A stretch of 64,000 nt of DNA from Micromonospora carbonacea (GCF_014205165.1 NZ_JACHMZ010000001.1:1462001-1526000), one strand, 5' to 3'; shown: positions 16,875-25,735, counted from the stretch's first letter. The notes: generated from the sequence alone by a model not told the origin. Program-made: numbers and translations.

Positions 16875-18083
16875 TCAGGTGGTCGCCGGGGGCGGGGTGT
16901 CCGCGCCGGGGAGGGCGAGCATCCGGTCCAGCGCCACCCGGGCGTGGTGCGCGGTGTCGGCGTCCACGGTGATCTGGTTGACCACCCGGCCCGCCACCAG
17001 CTCCTCCAGGGCCCACACCAGGTGCGGCAGGTCGATCCGGTTCATCGTGGAGCAGTAGCAGACCGCCTTGTCCAGGAACATGATCTGCTTGTCCGGGTGG
17101 GCCAGCGCCAGCCGGCGCACCAGGTTCAGCTCGGTGCCGACCGCCCACGCCGAGCCGGCCGGGGCCGCCTCGATGGCCCGGATGATGTATTCCGTCGAGC
17201 CCACGTGGTCGGCGGCGGTGACCACCTCGTGCCGGCACTCCGGGTGCACCAGCACGTTGACCCCCGGCACCCGCGCCCGCACGTCCTCGACGCTGTCGAG
17301 GGTGAACCGGCCGTGCACCGAGCAGTGCCCGCGCCACAGGATCATCTTCGCGTCGCGCAGCTGCTCCGGGGTCAGCCCGCCGCCCGGCTTGTGCGGGTCG
17401 TACAGCACGCAGTCGTCCAGCGACAGCCCCAGCTCCAGCACTGCGGTGTTGCGGCCGAGGTGCTGGTCGGGCAGGAACAGCACCTTCGACCCCTGCTCGA
17501 ACGCCCAGTCCAGCGCCCGCTTCGCGTTCGACGAGGTGCACACCACGCCGCCGTTGCGGCCGACGAAGCCCTTGATGTCCGCCGACGAGTTCATGTAGGT
17601 CACCGGGACCGTCTGCGCCGCGACGCCCAGCTCGGTCAGCGTGTCCCAGGCGGACTCCACCTGGGTCAGCACGGCCATGTCCGCCATCGAGCAGCCGGCG
17701 GCCAGGTCGGGCAGGACCACCCGCTGCCGCTCGGAGGTGAGGATGTCGGCGCTCTCGGCCATGAAGTGCACGCCGCAGAAGACGATGTATTCCGCGTCCG
17801 GCCGGGCCGCCGCCTCGCGGGCCAGCTTGAACGAGTCGCCGGTCACGTCGGCGAACTGGATCACCTCGTCGCGCTGGTAGTGGTGGCCCAGCACGAAGAC
17901 CTTGTCACCCAGCTTCGCCTTGGCCGCCGCGGCCCGCGCCACCAGGTCGGGGTCGCTGGGCGCCGGCAGGTCGCCCGGACACTCCACGCCACGCTCGGTG
18001 GCGGGGTCGCTGCCGCGGCCGAGCAGCAGCAGGGCCGTCGCGGTGTTGGAGGGTTCCACCCAGGTCGAAGTCACGCCACTCAT
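16875..18083 (-). CDS. nadA: quinolinate synthase (NadA)
   Basis: Cytosolic [4Fe-4S] enzyme that condenses iminoaspartate with dihydroxyacetone phosphate to quinolinate in de novo NAD synthesis. The 402-residue length fits the long form of the family. Cluster cysteines can be placed at Cys131 (AAGCSMADM), Cys254 (WRGHCSVHGRF) and the CYCSTMNRID segment (Cys342/344). The substrate motifs LGHHYQRDEV, YMNSSADIKG and VHPECRHEV are present. The ATG at 18083 gives the normal N-terminus. No nadB or nadC is adjacent. It is divergent from glycerate kinase, with a short region holding two operator-like sites. Confidence 0.95.
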   Translation of the reverse strand: MSGVTSTWVEPSNTATALLLLGRGSDPATERGVECPGDLPAPSDPDLVARAAAAKAKLGDKVFVLGHHYQRDEVIQFADVTGDSFKLAREAAARPDAEYIVFCGVHFMAESADILTSERQRVVLPDLAAGCSMADMAVLTQVESAWDTLTELGVAAQTVPVTYMNSSADIKGFVGRNGGVVCTSSNAKRALDWAFEQGSKVLFLPDQHLGRNTAVLELGLSLDDCVLYDPHKPGGGLTPEQLRDAKMILWRGHCSVHGRFTLDSVEDVRARVPGVNVLVHPECRHEVVTAADHVGSTEYIIRAIEAAPAGSAWAVGTELNLVRRLALAHPDKQIMFLDKAVCYCSTMNRIDLPHLVWALEELVAGRVVNQITVDADTAHHARVALDRMLALPGADTPPPATT

Positions 18084-18120
18084 GGTTCCACAGCCGGGCG
18101 ACAAGGCAGCCCGTGGCGGT

Positions 18121-18165
18121 GTGTGCTGCCACACTGCCCAGCGCCGATGTGGCCTGCCACACTGC
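18121..18165. promoter_or_regulatory. two operator-like palindromes between nadA and the glycerate kinase gene
   Basis: The sequence CTGCCACACTGC occurs twice, at 18126-18137 and 18154-18165. The second copy overlaps a perfect palindrome TGTGGC-CT-GCCACA (18148-18161), and the first overlaps arms GTGTG/CACAC (18121-18134). Two similar sites 28 bases apart in a divergent promoter region suggest a dimeric regulator. Which gene it controls, and which protein binds, is not visible. Confidence 0.4.
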
Positions 18166-18170
18166 TCGGC

Positions 18171-19307
18171 ATGCGCGTGCTGCTCTGCCCCGACAAGTTC
18201 GCCGGAACGCTGCCCGCCCAGGAGGTCGCCGCCGCCGTGGCCGAGGGCTGGCGGGAGGTGGCCGACGGCGACGACCTGCTCATCCGTCCCCTCGCCGACG
18301 GCGGGCCCGGGTTCGTGGCCGTGCTCGCGGAGGCCCTCGGCGGGCGTCGGGTGCCGGTGCCGACCGTCGACCCGCTCGGTCGCCCCACCGACGGTGAGAT
18401 CCTGGTCACCGACGACGGCACGGCCTACCTGGAGAGCGCCCAGGCGTGCGGGCTGCACCTGCTCGCCGCCGCCGAGCGCGACCCGAAGGCCACCACCTCG
18501 TACGGGCTGGGTGCGCTGGTCGCCGCCGCCGTGGAGCACGGGGCCCGCACGGTGGTGGTCGGGCTGGGCGGGTCCGGCACCAACGACGGCGGGGCCGGGT
18601 TGCTGACCGCGCTGGGTGTCACCCCGCTCGACGGGGCCGGCCGGGCCCTGCCGTACGGCGGGGCGGCGCTGGCGGCGGTCGCCGGGCTCGACGGCGCGCC
18701 CCGGCTGCGCGGGGCCACCCTCGTCGCCGCCACCGACGTCGACAACCCCCTGCTCGGGCTGCACGGGGCCAGCAACGTCTACGGCCCGCAGAAGGGCGCG
18801 ACCCGCGAGGACGTGCTGCTGCTCGACGCCGCGCTGGAGCGCTTCGCGGGCGTACTCGAAAAGGACCTGCCGGGGTGCCCGCCCGGCCTCGGCGCGCTGC
18901 CCGGCGGGGGAGCGGCCGGGGGCCTCGGCGCGGCGATCCTCGCCCTCGGCGGCCGGTGCGCCTCCGGCATCGGCCTGGTCACCGAGGCCATCGGCCTGCC
19001 CGCCGCGCTCGACGCCGCCGACCTGGTGATCACCGGGGAGGGCTCCTTCGACCACCAGTCGCTGCGCGGCAAGGTCGTGGCCGGGGTGGCCGGGGCCGCC
19101 CGGGACCGGGGCGTGCCCTGCGTGGTGCTGGCGGGGCAGGTGAGCACCGGGCGGCGCGAGGCCGCCTCGGCGGGCGTCACCGACGCGTACAGCCTGGTGG
19201 AGCACTTCGGCGGCGAGGAGCGGGGCGGGCTCGACGCGGCGCTGAGCCGCCCGGCGGAGGGGCTGCGCCAACTCGGCGCGCGGCTGGCCCGCCAGTGGAG
19301 CCGCTGA
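18171..19307 (+). CDS. glycerate kinase
   Basis: Phosphorylates glycerate with ATP (glycerate kinase type 1, GarK/GlxK fold), 378 residues. Motifs seen: PDKFAGTLPAQEVAAAVAEG at the start, PLADGGPGFVAVL, VVGLGGSGTNDGGAG, LGASN-type ATDVDNPLLG, FGPQKGA-like YGPQKGATREDV, GGGAAGGLGAAILALGG, and the C-terminal TGEGSFDHQSLRGKV. The ATG at 18171 begins the first beta strand (MRVLLCPDKF), which is the normal N-terminus. No strong ribosome site is seen. From memory, a homologue sits next to the erpA-type gene in mycobacteria, as here. Confidence 0.93.
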   Translation: MRVLLCPDKFAGTLPAQEVAAAVAEGWREVADGDDLLIRPLADGGPGFVAVLAEALGGRRVPVPTVDPLGRPTDGEILVTDDGTAYLESAQACGLHLLAAAERDPKATTSYGLGALVAAAVEHGARTVVVGLGGSGTNDGGAGLLTALGVTPLDGAGRALPYGGAALAAVAGLDGAPRLRGATLVAATDVDNPLLGLHGASNVYGPQKGATREDVLLLDAALERFAGVLEKDLPGCPPGLGALPGGGAAGGLGAAILALGGRCASGIGLVTEAIGLPAALDAADLVITGEGSFDHQSLRGKVVAGVAGAARDRGVPCVVLAGQVSTGRREAASAGVTDAYSLVEHFGGEERGGLDAALSRPAEGLRQLGARLARQWSR

Positions 19308-19444
19308 GCGGCCCACGTCACGTCGACCGGGTGGTCCCGGCGGGGGCGGCGTACCATCGGATCTGCGAACACATCGGGAATCACTGGGCGACGGACGACG
19401 TTGGCCAGTGCGTCCAGACCCAGACCGCGCAGGGAGATTTCCAC

Positions 19445-19813
19445 GTGACCACGCCAGCGCAGACCGAGTCGACCGAGGCCAAGGCCCCTACTTCCGTCGT
19501 CCTCACCGACGTCGCGGCGCAGAAGGTCAAGGCCCTGATCGAGCAGGAGGGCCGCGACGACCTGCGGCTCCGGGTGGCGGTGCAGCCGGGCGGCTGCTCC
19601 GGCCTGCGGTACCAGCTCTTCTTCGACGAGCGTTCGCTCGACGGTGACGTCGTCACCGACTACGACGGCGTCGAGGTCGTCGTCGACCGGATGAGCGCCC
19701 CCTACCTGGCCGGCGCCACGATCGACTTCGCCGACCGGATCGACGCCCAGGGCTTCACGATCGACAACCCCAACGCGGGCAACTCCTGCGCCTGCGGCGA
19801 CTCGTTCAGCTGA
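19445..19813 (+). CDS. erpA: iron-sulfur cluster insertion protein (ErpA/IscA family)
   Basis: A-type carrier that delivers [Fe-S] clusters to apo-proteins, 122 residues. The three cluster cysteines are Cys51 (PGGCSGLRY) and the C-terminal pair Cys115/Cys117 (NSCACGDSFS), the full HesB/IscA pattern. The GTG start follows an AGGGAG ribosome site about 9 bases upstream. A strong intrinsic terminator follows the gene, so it is probably transcribed alone. Its place between glycerate kinase and adenosine kinase is conserved in actinobacteria; cluster-needing proteins nearby include NadA and the Rieske protein. Confidence 0.93.
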   Translation: MTTPAQTESTEAKAPTSVVLTDVAAQKVKALIEQEGRDDLRLRVAVQPGGCSGLRYQLFFDERSLDGDVVTDYDGVEVVVDRMSAPYLAGATIDFADRIDAQGFTIDNPNAGNSCACGDSFS

Positions 19814-19875
19814 GTCCCGCCTGACCTCAGCCGGTCGGCCTGGCCGCCTCCGGCTGGGTCCCGCTCGTCCGGCAA

Positions 19876-19920
19876 CGGCGGGGCCACCCCGGGACGGGGT
19901 GGCCCCGCCGTCCGTTTTTT
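19876..19920 (+). terminator. Rho-independent terminator after erpA
   Basis: A GC stem (CGGCGGGGCCACCCC paired with GGGGTGGCCCCGCCG, loop GGGAC) is followed by TCCGTTTTTT. It is the clearest intrinsic terminator in the window and one of the few with a T-run. Confidence 0.9.
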
Positions 19921-20003
19921 CCGCGCGGCCCTACCGTCCGTGTCCCCCGGCCACGGGCGTGACCGGCGCGGATCCGTCCCGGCTCCGCGCAGGGTGACGG
20001 TGA

Positions 20004-21080
<1,077 letters not shown>

Positions 21081-21089
21081 CGGGGTGGC

Positions 21090-21434
21090 TCACGGGACCG
21101 TGGCGGGTGGCCGGGCGTCGATCCAGATCAGGCGCAGCCGACGGCCGGTGCGGGCGAACAGCCGCAGCGCGCTCTCGGCACTCGTGAAGTGCCCGGTCGT
21201 GCTCTGATCGTCGCAGCGCAGCAGGGCACCCTCGGCGAACGCCATGCCCCAGGCGACGACCTCGCCGTCGACCCGGTCGCCGTGCTCCTCGCAGATCGCG
21301 AACCGGTGGGGCGCGAACTCTCTCACCAGCTCGACCAGCATCCGGTGGAACTCCTCGGGCGTGCCGAGCGGTGCGATGGGCGTGCCGAGCGGTGCGATGG
21401 GCGTGCCGGGCGGTTCGATCGTCGGATCAGGCAT
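21090..21434 (-). CDS. small hypothetical protein divergent from the WhiJ-type regulator
   Basis: A 114-residue protein I do not recognise. The N-terminus holds Pro-rich PIAPLGT repeats encoded by a 21-base tandem repeat. The rest (FHRMLVELVREFAPHRFAICEEHGDRVDGEVVAWGMAFAEGALLRCDDQ split by charged turns) looks like a compact alpha/beta domain, and it ends LRLIWIDARPPATVP. The ATG is preceded by GGAGG at a good distance. It shares a divergent promoter region containing a 14-bp perfect palindrome with the XRE/DUF5753 gene. Position suggests a partner or target of that regulator; no function is claimed. Confidence 0.7.
   Translation of the reverse strand: MPDPTIEPPGTPIAPLGTPIAPLGTPEEFHRMLVELVREFAPHRFAICEEHGDRVDGEVVAWGMAFAEGALLRCDDQSTTGHFTSAESALRLFARTGRRLRLIWIDARPPATVP
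21361..21420. repeat. 21-bp tandem repeat (2.9 copies)
   Basis: Two perfect 21-base units starting GTGCCGAGCGGTGCG and a third partial, diverged unit. They encode PIAPLGT heptapeptides near the N-terminus of the small protein on the minus strand. Confidence 0.9.
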
Positions 21435-21455
21435 GGCCACCTCCAAAAGTCGGTT

Positions 21456-21469
21456 GCTATACGTATAGC
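21456..21469. promoter_or_regulatory. 14-bp perfect palindrome, likely operator
   Basis: GCTATACGTATAGC is a perfect palindrome and unusually AT-rich for this genome. It lies 22 bases before the start of the minus-strand small gene and 70 bases before the XRE/DUF5753 gene. This is a natural place for autoregulation by the HTH protein; binding is inference. Confidence 0.6.
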
Positions 21470-21539
21470 GTGGATCCTTGCTCGATGGAAGTAGCGACGG
21501 CATGATGTTCTCGTCGGTACGCGAGCATGGAGGCGATGC

Positions 21540-22388
21540 ATGGGCACGCGAACGGATCCGTCGGCGCTGCGTTGGTTGATCGGGGCCGAGCTCAACCGGT
21601 ACCGGCGCGAGGCACCGATGACGCTGACCGAGCTGGCGGCCAGCACCGGGATCGGCAAGCCGAAGCTCGGCCACATGGAGACCGGCCGCTACCAGCAGTT
21701 TCCCGAGGACATCGCGACCGTGCTGCGGGCCTGCGGCGCGGACGGGGCGGCCATCGAACGGCTCACCTCGCTCGCCAACCGCTCCGACGCGAAGACCTGG
21801 TGGGTGCCCTGGGCCGCCGTGATGCCGGACTGGTTCAAGACGTACGTCGGCCTGGAGGGGCTGGCCGACGGCGCGTTCGTGTTCGAGTCCATGGTCATCC
21901 CCGGCCTGCTCCAGACCGAGGAGTACGCCCAGGCGCTGACCCTGGGCACCGGCTTCGTCCGACCCGACCACGCCGAGCGGTTCGTGTCCTTCCGGCAGGC
22001 CCGCGCCCGGCGGCTCACCGACGACGAGCCGCTCACCCTGCACGCGGTGATCGGCGAGGCGGCGCTGCGGCTGCGGGTCAACGGCGACGCCACCCGGCGG
22101 GCGCAGCTCGCGCACCTGGCTGCCATGTCCGAGCTGCCGAACGTGACCGTGCAGGTGCTCCGCCCCGAGGACGGACCGCACGCGGCGACGCCGCTGGGCA
22201 AGTTCGTCCTGCTGGACTTCGCCAACGTGCGGCCGATCGCCTACACGGAGGTGCTGGACGGGGCGATGTACGTGCAGGACCCGGACGGCGTGCGGACCTA
22301 TAGCATGGTGGCCGACAACCTGCGCCAGGTCGCCCTCTCACCCGCCGAGTCGCGCGCGTTGATCAGGGAGCTGGCCGGCGCGTCATAG
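21540..22388 (+). CDS. XRE-family regulator with DUF5753 domain (WhiJ-like)
   Basis: DNA-binding regulator of 282 residues. Residues ~8-70 form an XRE helix-turn-helix (LIGAELNRYRREAPMTLTEL..., IGKPKLGHMETGRY). Residues ~95-275 are the DUF5753 domain, with EGLADGAFVFESMVIPGLLQTEEYAQAL and FVSFRQARARRLTDDEPLTLHAVIGEAALR as clear markers. In Streptomyces such proteins (WhiJ family) work with small DUF397 proteins in developmental control, and a DUF397 gene follows directly. The ATG at 21540 is preceded by ATGGAGG. It is divergent from the small gene at 21434, with a palindrome between them. Confidence 0.9.
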   Translation: MGTRTDPSALRWLIGAELNRYRREAPMTLTELAASTGIGKPKLGHMETGRYQQFPEDIATVLRACGADGAAIERLTSLANRSDAKTWWVPWAAVMPDWFKTYVGLEGLADGAFVFESMVIPGLLQTEEYAQALTLGTGFVRPDHAERFVSFRQARARRLTDDEPLTLHAVIGEAALRLRVNGDATRRAQLAHLAAMSELPNVTVQVLRPEDGPHAATPLGKFVLLDFANVRPIAYTEVLDGAMYVQDPDGVRTYSMVADNLRQVALSPAESRALIRELAGAS

Positions 22389-22403
22389 CCCTGGAGGCCC
22401 GCC

Positions 22404-22625
22404 ATGCCCACCACCCCCGACCTCGTCGCCGCCCGCTGGTTCACCAGCAGCCGCAGCGCCAACAACGGCGACTGCGTGGAGTGCGCCGTGCTGCCCGGCG
22501 TGATGGCGGTGCGGGACAGCAAGGACCCGTCCGGCCCGACGCTCGTCTTCCCGTCCCACCAGTGGACGGCGTTCGTCACGGCAACCACGGCCGGCACCCT
22601 CACCCGGCTGCGCCCGGTCTCGTGA
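22404..22625 (+). CDS. DUF397 domain-containing protein
   Basis: A 73-residue partner-type protein. DUF397 hallmarks are clear: ARWFTSSRSANNGDCVECAVL, then VMAVRDSKDPSGPTLVF and a closing WTAFV segment. It starts 15 bases after the regulator gene, with GGAGG before the ATG, so the two form an operon. In Streptomyces, DUF397 proteins are encoded beside WhiJ-type regulators and act with them; the mechanism is not visible here. Confidence 0.9.
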   Translation: MPTTPDLVAARWFTSSRSANNGDCVECAVLPGVMAVRDSKDPSGPTLVFPSHQWTAFVTATTAGTLTRLRPVS

Positions 22626-22627
22626 TC

Positions 22628-22680
22628 GTCTGCGGCTGACCGGCGCGACACGCCGAGGCGGGTGCCGGTCAGCCGCAGAC
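22628..22680. terminator. long perfect hairpin between convergent genes
   Basis: 17-bp perfect arms (GTCTGCGGCTGACCGGC at 22628-22644 and its complement at 22664-22680) enclose a 19-base loop. It separates the DUF397 gene (plus) from the TusA gene (minus) and likely stops transcription both ways. No T-run is present. Confidence 0.75.
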
Positions 22681-22724
22681 GGTCAGACGCTGCGCTTCGC
22701 ACCCGCCGGCGTCGCCGCGAGGCG

Positions 22725-22752
22725 GCTCAACCGACGCGGCTCAACCGACGCG
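22725..22752. repeat. 14-bp tandem duplication at the end of the TusA gene
   Basis: CGGCTCAACCGACG occurs twice in a row. Each copy contains a TCA, read on the minus strand as a TGA stop. The upstream copy provides the stop used by the TusA gene; the second copy lies just past it and repeats the last codons out of the reading frame. Confidence 0.7.
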
Positions 22753-22986
22753 GCGCACGTCGTAGCCCGGCCCCTCGGCGTGGGCGGCGACGAACTCCTG
22801 GCCGCGCATCCGGCACCACGCCGGGATGTCCACGGCCGCCGCCGGGTCGTCGGCGAGCACCCGCAGCACCGCGCCGACCGGCAGCTCCGGCAGCCGCCGG
22901 GCCAGCCTGATCACCGGCAGCGGGCACCGCTGCCCCCGGCAGTCCAGCACCTCCGCCGGCCCGGCCCCCCGGTGCGGCCCGCTCAC
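22741..22986 (-). CDS. TusA-family sulfur carrier protein
   Basis: Small sulfur carrier of 81 residues. The signature VLDCRGQRCPLPVIRLARRL contains Cys16 and the CPxP motif with Cys21, the persulfide-bearing residue of TusA/SirA proteins. The strand-helix pattern (VGAVLRVLADDPAAAVDIPAWCRMRG) fits the fold. The GTG start overlaps the stop of the cysteine desulfurase gene (GTGA), so the sulfur donor and carrier are co-translated. It could serve tRNA thiolation, molybdopterin or Fe-S work; no acceptor gene is adjacent. Confidence 0.9.
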   Translation of the reverse strand: MSGPHRGAGPAEVLDCRGQRCPLPVIRLARRLPELPVGAVLRVLADDPAAAVDIPAWCRMRGQEFVAAHAEGPGYDVRRVG

Positions 22987-24134
22987 AGCCCCACCACCCC
23001 CGCCTCGGCGCGCAGCCCCGCGACGATCCCCGGCAGCTCGGCGAGGAACCGCTCCACGTCGGCGACCGTCGTCTCCCGGTGCAGCGAGACCCGCACGTTG
23101 CCGTGCGACAGCACCCCCATCGCCTCCAGCACGTGCGACGGGCGCAGCGTCGACGACGTGCACGACGAGCCGGAGGAGACCGCGAAGCCGCGCCGGTCCA
23201 GCGCGTGCAGCAGCGCCTCCCCGTCGACGTACAGGCAGGAGAACGTGACCAGGTGCGGCAGCCGGTCCACCGGGTCGCCGACCACCTCGACGTCGGGCAC
23301 CTCCGCCGCCACCCGGGCCCGGATCCGGTCCACCAGCGGCGACAGCCGGGCCGCCTCGGCCGCCGCGTCGGCCGCCGCCGCGCGCAGGCTCGCCGCCGCC
23401 GCCACGACCGCCGGCAGGTTCACCACCCCGGGGGTACGCCCCGACTCCCGCTCGTCCGCCGGCCACGGCGACTCCCAGCGGGTGCCCTTGCGCACCACCA
23501 GCAGCCCGACGCCCGGCGGCCCGCCCCACTTGTGCGCGCTGGCGGTCAGCACCGACCAGCCCGCCGGCACCGGTGCCCGGCCCACGAGCTGCGCCGCGTC
23601 GACGTACAGCGGCACCCCGGCGGCGGCGCACGCGGCGGCGGCCGGAGCGACCGGCTGCACCGTGCCGACCTCGTGGCTGGCCCCGATCAGCGCCGCGAGG
23701 GCCACCCCCGGCGCGCGGACCGCGGCGGCGAACGCGTCCAGGTCGAGCCGGCCGAGCCGGTCCACCGGCACCGACACGGCGCTGCCGCCGCCGGCCACGT
23801 GCCGCTGCGCGGCGTGCAGCACGGCCGAGTGCTCGATCGCCGAGTGCACCAGCGTCGCGCCCACCCGTCGCCGCCCGACCAGGCCACCGAGCACCGCCGA
23901 GTGCGCCGCCGCCGTACCGCTGGGGGTGAAGGACAGCTCGTCGGCGCGCACGCCGAGCGTCGCCGCGGCGGCCTCCCGGGCGGCGTCGAGGAGCTGGCGG
24001 GCCCGGCGGGCCTGGCCGTAGAGCCGGGCCGGGTCCGCCCAGCCGTCGTCGAGGGCGGCCAGCAGCGCCTGCCGGGCGACCGGGTGCGGCGGGGCGGCGG
24101 TGGCCGCGTCCAGGTAGACCGGGGATGCGCTCAC
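22983..24134 (-). CDS. cysteine desulfurase, class V aminotransferase fold
   Basis: PLP enzyme of 383 residues that takes sulfur from cysteine. His102 (SAIEHSAVL) stacks on PLP, Asp179 and Gln182 (YVDAAQLVG) and the Schiff-base Lys202 (ASAHKWGGPPGVG) are present. Cys325 in SSGSSCTS is the persulfide cysteine on the flexible loop. The IscS-type NNE motif reads SHE (153-155), a change worth noting. The short loop after Cys and the ending (HGNVRVSLHRETT) suit the IscS/NifS group rather than SufS. The GTG start is preceded by a GC-rich region. It is followed, with overlap, by the TusA gene. Confidence 0.9.
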   Translation of the reverse strand: MSASPVYLDAATAAPPHPVARQALLAALDDGWADPARLYGQARRARQLLDAAREAAAATLGVRADELSFTPSGTAAAHSAVLGGLVGRRRVGATLVHSAIEHSAVLHAAQRHVAGGGSAVSVPVDRLGRLDLDAFAAAVRAPGVALAALIGASHEVGTVQPVAPAAAACAAAGVPLYVDAAQLVGRAPVPAGWSVLTASAHKWGGPPGVGLLVVRKGTRWESPWPADERESGRTPGVVNLPAVVAAAASLRAAAADAAAEAARLSPLVDRIRARVAAEVPDVEVVGDPVDRLPHLVTFSCLYVDGEALLHALDRRGFAVSSGSSCTSSTLRPSHVLEAMGVLSHGNVRVSLHRETTVADVERFLAELPGIVAGLRAEAGVVGL

Positions 24135-24303
24135 GGCCCGACGCTATCGCGCCGGCACGCCGACGATCCCCCCGAAGGGGGCGTACGGCCACCCCAACAC
24201 GGCTCTGCCCGTCATGGTCGAGTAATCTGCGACCGTCGGTGACGCCTTTGCCGCTGGTACGGGGACAACCAACCGCCACGGCGCGCTAGGGAGGCAGGAC
24301 CAG

Positions 24304-25275
24304 GTGGTCGCAAGGAGTTCGGAGGTACGGCCCCCGGCCGTACGGCACAGCGCTTCTCCGGGAGCCGGTGGACGCCGCCGGCGTGGCGCTGGTCGGCTCG
24401 CCGGGCTCGGCCTCGGCGGCGCGGCGCTGCTGGTCTCGCTCACGGGCTGCGACGTCGGCAAGACGTTCGGCGGCTTCGGCTGGCCGCAGGGCGGGATCAC
24501 GCCCGAGGCGAACCGCATGTACGACCTGTGGATCGCGTCCTGCATCGCGGCGCTCGCGGTCGGCGTGTTCGTCTGGGGCCTGATCTTCTGGTGCGTCGTG
24601 CGCTACCGCAAGCGGGGCAACGAGCTGCCGGTGCAGACCCGCTACAACCTGCCGATGGAGTTCCTCTACACGATCGCCCCGATCCTGATCGTGTCGGTCC
24701 TCTTCTACTACACGGCGGTCGTGCAGACCGACGTGGTGCGCACGACGAAGAACCCGGACGTCACCGTCGAGATCGTCGCCTTCAAGTGGAACTGGCAGTT
24801 CAACTACCGCGACGGCCAGGGCAAGGACGCCAACACCGTGGCGTCGGTGCTCGGCACCAGCGAGGTCATCCCGATCCTGGTCCTGCCGACCGGCCGGTCC
24901 ATCCGGTTCGAGGAGACCAGCAAGGACGTCGTGCACTCCTTCTGGGTGCCGGAGATGCTGTTCAAGCGGGACGTCATGCCCGGCAACATCCGCAACGTCT
25001 TCGAGGTCTCCAGCCTCGACGCCGAGGGCGCCTACGTGGGCCGCTGCGCCGAGCTCTGCGGCAGCTACCACGCCTTCATGAACTTCGAGCTGCGCGTCGT
25101 CTCCCCGCAGCAGTACGACCAGTTCCTTGCCGCCAAGCGCGACGGCAAGTCGACGCAGGAGGCGCTCACCGCCATCGGCGAGGACCCGTACGCCAGCACG
25201 ACCAAGCCGTTCGACACGCGGCGCAACACGGCCAACTTCAACCCCGACGACGTCGCGGCCGGCACGGGAAGCTGA
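24304..25275 (+). CDS. ctaC: cytochrome c oxidase subunit II
   Basis: Membrane-anchored subunit that takes electrons into the aa3 oxidase through the CuA centre; 323 residues. A basic head, a hydrophobic stretch and the lipobox-like VSLTGC form a signal for a lipoprotein. Two membrane helices follow (WIASCIAALAVGVFVWGLIFW and FLYTIAPILIVSVLFYYTAVV). The CuA ligands lie in DVVHSFWVPEM and GRCAELCGSYHAFM. The GTG at 24304 has AGGGAGG upstream. The neighbouring ctaF follows 10 bases later, and ctaD is not here, so the oxidase core subunit I must be encoded elsewhere. Confidence 0.96.
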   Translation: MVARSSEVRPPAVRHSASPGAGGRRRRGAGRLAGLGLGGAALLVSLTGCDVGKTFGGFGWPQGGITPEANRMYDLWIASCIAALAVGVFVWGLIFWCVVRYRKRGNELPVQTRYNLPMEFLYTIAPILIVSVLFYYTAVVQTDVVRTTKNPDVTVEIVAFKWNWQFNYRDGQGKDANTVASVLGTSEVIPILVLPTGRSIRFEETSKDVVHSFWVPEMLFKRDVMPGNIRNVFEVSSLDAEGAYVGRCAELCGSYHAFMNFELRVVSPQQYDQFLAAKRDGKSTQEALTAIGEDPYASTTKPFDTRRNTANFNPDDVAAGTGS

Positions 25276-25285
25276 GGGAGCGGGC

Positions 25286-25714
25286 ATGAAGACCGAGTGG
25301 CGTATCTTCCTGATCATCGCCGGGTTCCTCTTCGGCGCGACGATCCTCTACGGCGCCTGGACGTACGGCGACTCCGGCGGCCAGGTCGAGTGGGTCGGCA
25401 CCGTGGCGCTGCTGCTGTCGTTCCTGCTCTGCTCGATGTGCGGCGGCTTCTTCTGGTTCGTCTCCCGCCGCATCGACCTGCGCCCGGAGGACCGGCCGGA
25501 CGGCGAGATCGCCGACGGCGCGGGCGAGATCGGCTTCTTCAGCCCGGGCAGCTACTGGCCGTTCGGGCTGGCGCTGGCCGCCGCGCTCGCCGGCCTGGGC
25601 CTGGTCTTCTGGCAGTTCTGGCTGCTGGGCCTGGGTCTGGTGGCGGTCGTCTTCGCCGCCTGCGGCCTGCTCTTCGAGTACTACAGCGGCACCCGGCGCA
25701 CCGCCGAGCACTGA
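25286..25714 (+). CDS. ctaF: cytochrome c oxidase subunit IV (actinobacterial CtaF)
   Basis: Small membrane subunit of 142 residues found in actinobacterial aa3 oxidases. Four hydrophobic segments are visible: WRIFLIIAGFLFGATILYG, WVGTVALLLSFLLCSMCGGF, FGLALAAALAGLGLVFWQFW and LGLVAVVFAACGLLF. The loop RRIDLRPEDRPDGEIADGAGE with FFSPGSYWP between the second and third is the family marker. The ATG follows GAGGGAGCGGGC. It is the last gene of the ctaC-ctaF pair and is followed by a hairpin. Confidence 0.93.
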   Translation: MKTEWRIFLIIAGFLFGATILYGAWTYGDSGGQVEWVGTVALLLSFLLCSMCGGFFWFVSRRIDLRPEDRPDGEIADGAGEIGFFSPGSYWPFGLALAAALAGLGLVFWQFWLLGLGLVAVVFAACGLLFEYYSGTRRTAEH

Positions 25715-25735
25715 GCACCCGCCGGCTTACGGAAG

